Shown here one piece after another: positions 5,534 to 6,727 of a DNA stretch of 6,727 nucleotides; position 1 is the first letter of the stretch, and every line of letters begins with the position of its first letter. The stretch is from Promethearchaeota archaeon (lineage in GTDB: Archaea > Asgardarchaeota > Lokiarchaeia > Sigynarchaeales > SOKP01), in contig WJKD01000311.1 of the NCBI GenBank assembly GCA_014729315.1, forward strand, positions 1 through 6,727, written 5' to 3'. The position numbers and the translations under genes are program-made. The notes under the pieces are model-generated. The model did no database searches, had not been told where the DNA came from, and saw nothing but the letters and a program-made list of their open reading frames with translations.

Positions 5534-6727
5534 ATGAGCTCGAATAAATCTCAGATTTTTGTTGTTAAAACCTCGCCCGATACAGTGTTAGATGACTACG
5601 CTAAACTTATGCACATGGCGAATTACCAACAGAGATTTCCTAAAGACATTAAAACTATCCTTAAACTTAATTTAAGCTGGTCGAAATTCTTCCCCGCGTG
5701 TTCAAGTCCTCCGTGGCAAGTTGAGGGGGTTTTAAAGACCATGACCGAGGACGGATACGATTCTAATAAGCTTTTTACCGCAGAAAACCGCACAGTGGTT
5801 ACAAATATTGCTAAAGGACTTAAAGGGAACAAATGGGCTCCGATAATAAAAAAATACGGTGCGTGGTTTGTCCCATTAACTCGAATTCCATTTATCCCCT
5901 ACGACGAAAATTTACGATCTAAATTCGAGACATTAAAAGATAAAGAATTGCTCGTCCTTGACTCGAAAATATTTCCGAATGGTTTTAAAATTCCCAAATT
6001 CTATATAGGTAAACCAATTATTCATTTACCGACCATGAAGACACACGGTCATACGGGTGCTATTGGGGGATCTCTAAAATATACGGACTCAGGCATGAAG
6101 AATGGAGGAATTACCTGTGCGATGAAAAACGCCTTTGGGGGTTTACTGACTAAAAGACGCCATTTCAGCCATCAATATATGTCGGAAGTCCTCGTCGACC
6201 TACTTATAATCCAGAAACAAATACATCCCGAGATAATGGCAGTTGTAGACGGGACAGTCTGTGGCGATGGTGCAGGTCCCCGCACAATGATTCCAAGGAT
6301 TAAGAATTATTTGCTCGCCGGATATGATCAAGTCGCCGTTGACACTGTCGTTGCAAAAATGTTAGGTTTCGAACCGTTGAAACTACCTGCTATTAAACTT
6401 GCCCACGACGAAGGATTAGGTTGTGGTGATTTTGATCAAATTGAAATTATTGGCAAAGATGTGTCTGAAATCAATTGGAAATTTAATGTTAAGCGAAGTA
6501 TAGTGATATGGGGAGATCAAATGGTGCGAAAAGGAAAACTTTCCTTCCTTCATCCTTTAATGCACAATAGAATGTTTATGGCTGGTCCAATTATGGGATC
6601 TCTCCTTTATCACGATATGTTTTGGTATCCGACAGTTGGAAAAAGAAGAATTGAAGAATTTATGAAAACGGAATGGGGTAAGATATTTGCTAACTATCCC
6701 GCTGAAACTCCTGGAGTTATTAATGAC
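5534..6727 (+). CDS. DUF362 family protein (3' end beyond the window)
   Basis: The frame is open for 398 codons from ATG 5534 to the last base with no stop, so the gene is cut by the window edge. It matches DUF362, a family of largely unknown function often thought to be iron-sulfur or redox related. Signatures: LPTMKTHGHTGA (165-176), the family's P-x-x-K-T-H segment; MKNAFGG (197-203) followed by a basic/histidine stretch to H213; VVDGTVCGDGAGP (237-249), the conserved D-G...G-x-GP motif; and YDQVAVDTVVAKMLG (263-277), matching the A-V-D-x-V helix. Cysteines are only at 56, 195, 243 and 297, and no CxxCxxC ferredoxin motif is visible, unlike DUF362 proteins with a ferredoxin domain. No membrane helix or signal peptide stands out. 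The start is 4 bases after the PHP stop, with no clear Shine-Dalgarno motif. The tight spacing implies co-expression with the PHP gene. Confidence 0.85.
   Translation, partial: MSSNKSQIFVVKTSPDTVLDDYAKLMHMANYQQRFPKDIKTILKLNLSWSKFFPACSSPPWQVEGVLKTMTEDGYDSNKLFTAENRTVVTNIAKGLKGNKWAPIIKKYGAWFVPLTRIPFIPYDENLRSKFETLKDKELLVLDSKIFPNGFKIPKFYIGKPIIHLPTMKTHGHTGAIGGSLKYTDSGMKNGGITCAMKNAFGGLLTKRRHFSHQYMSEVLVDLLIIQKQIHPEIMAVVDGTVCGDGAGPRTMIPRIKNYLLAGYDQVAVDTVVAKMLGFEPLKLPAIKLAHDEGLGCGDFDQIEIIGKDVSEINWKFNVKRSIVIWGDQMVRKGKLSFLHPLMHNRMFMAGPIMGSLLYHDMFWYPTVGKRRIEEFMKTEWGKIFANYPAETPGVIND

Larger units (their letters stand above)
1334..6727 (+). other. Probable four-gene operon: M48 protease, UbiA, PHP, DUF362
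   Basis: The four genes share one strand, with gaps of 38, 21 and 4 bases. I see no stem-loop or T-rich terminator between them, and the only gap wide enough for a clear promoter is before the protease. The 38-base gap before the UbiA homologue has a TTTATTTT stretch (3854-3861) that could drive a nearly leaderless transcript, so the protease may be only loosely attached. The three downstream genes are the best-supported unit. The unit may continue past the window end. Confidence 0.55.

Noticed and set aside
5623..5832. Minus-strand open frame of 69 codons
   Set aside because: It is antisense to the DUF362 gene, which is continuous in the + strand from 5534 to the window end.

Overview
The window is AT-rich and carries six genes, all on the + strand, packed with gaps of 4 to 78 bases. 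Several traits suggest an archaeon: short AT-only intergenic gaps, TATA-like elements, mostly weak or absent Shine-Dalgarno motifs, and this mix of families (a CarB-like single ATP-grasp protein, an HtpX-type M48 protease, a UbiA-family phosphoribosyltransferase-like enzyme, DUF362). An Asgard-type archaeon would fit, but that is a guess from gene style. No rRNA, tRNA or other marker is present to settle it.

Layout. Bases 1-117 hold the 3' end of a gene for a small or truncated membrane protein. Bases 185-1255 encode a 356-residue ATP-grasp ligase of unknown substrate. After a 78-base gap with a candidate promoter and a 13-base direct repeat come four genes that look like one transcription unit: an 837-residue M48 membrane metalloprotease with large extra N- and C-terminal regions (1334-3847), a nine-helix-type UbiA prenyltransferase homologue whose motifs match decaprenyl-phosphate phosphoribosyltransferase (3886-4815), a PHP-domain metal-dependent phosphoesterase (4837-5529), and a DUF362 protein that runs off the window end (5534 onward). 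No stretch over 300 bases lacks a gene. I saw no mobile element, CRISPR array, RNA gene or attachment site.

How the genes may work together (inference). In mycobacteria the UbiA-type enzyme Rv3806c transfers phosphoribose from PRPP to decaprenyl phosphate, and a separate phosphatase then removes the 5-phosphate. Here a PHP phosphoesterase follows the UbiA homologue 21 bases downstream. A plausible reading is a lipid-linked pentose pathway in which the PHP protein supplies the phosphatase step. DUF362 and the unusual M48 protease would be partners of unknown role. This is the most interesting hypothesis in the window; the two enzyme families are clear, but the pathway is not demonstrated.
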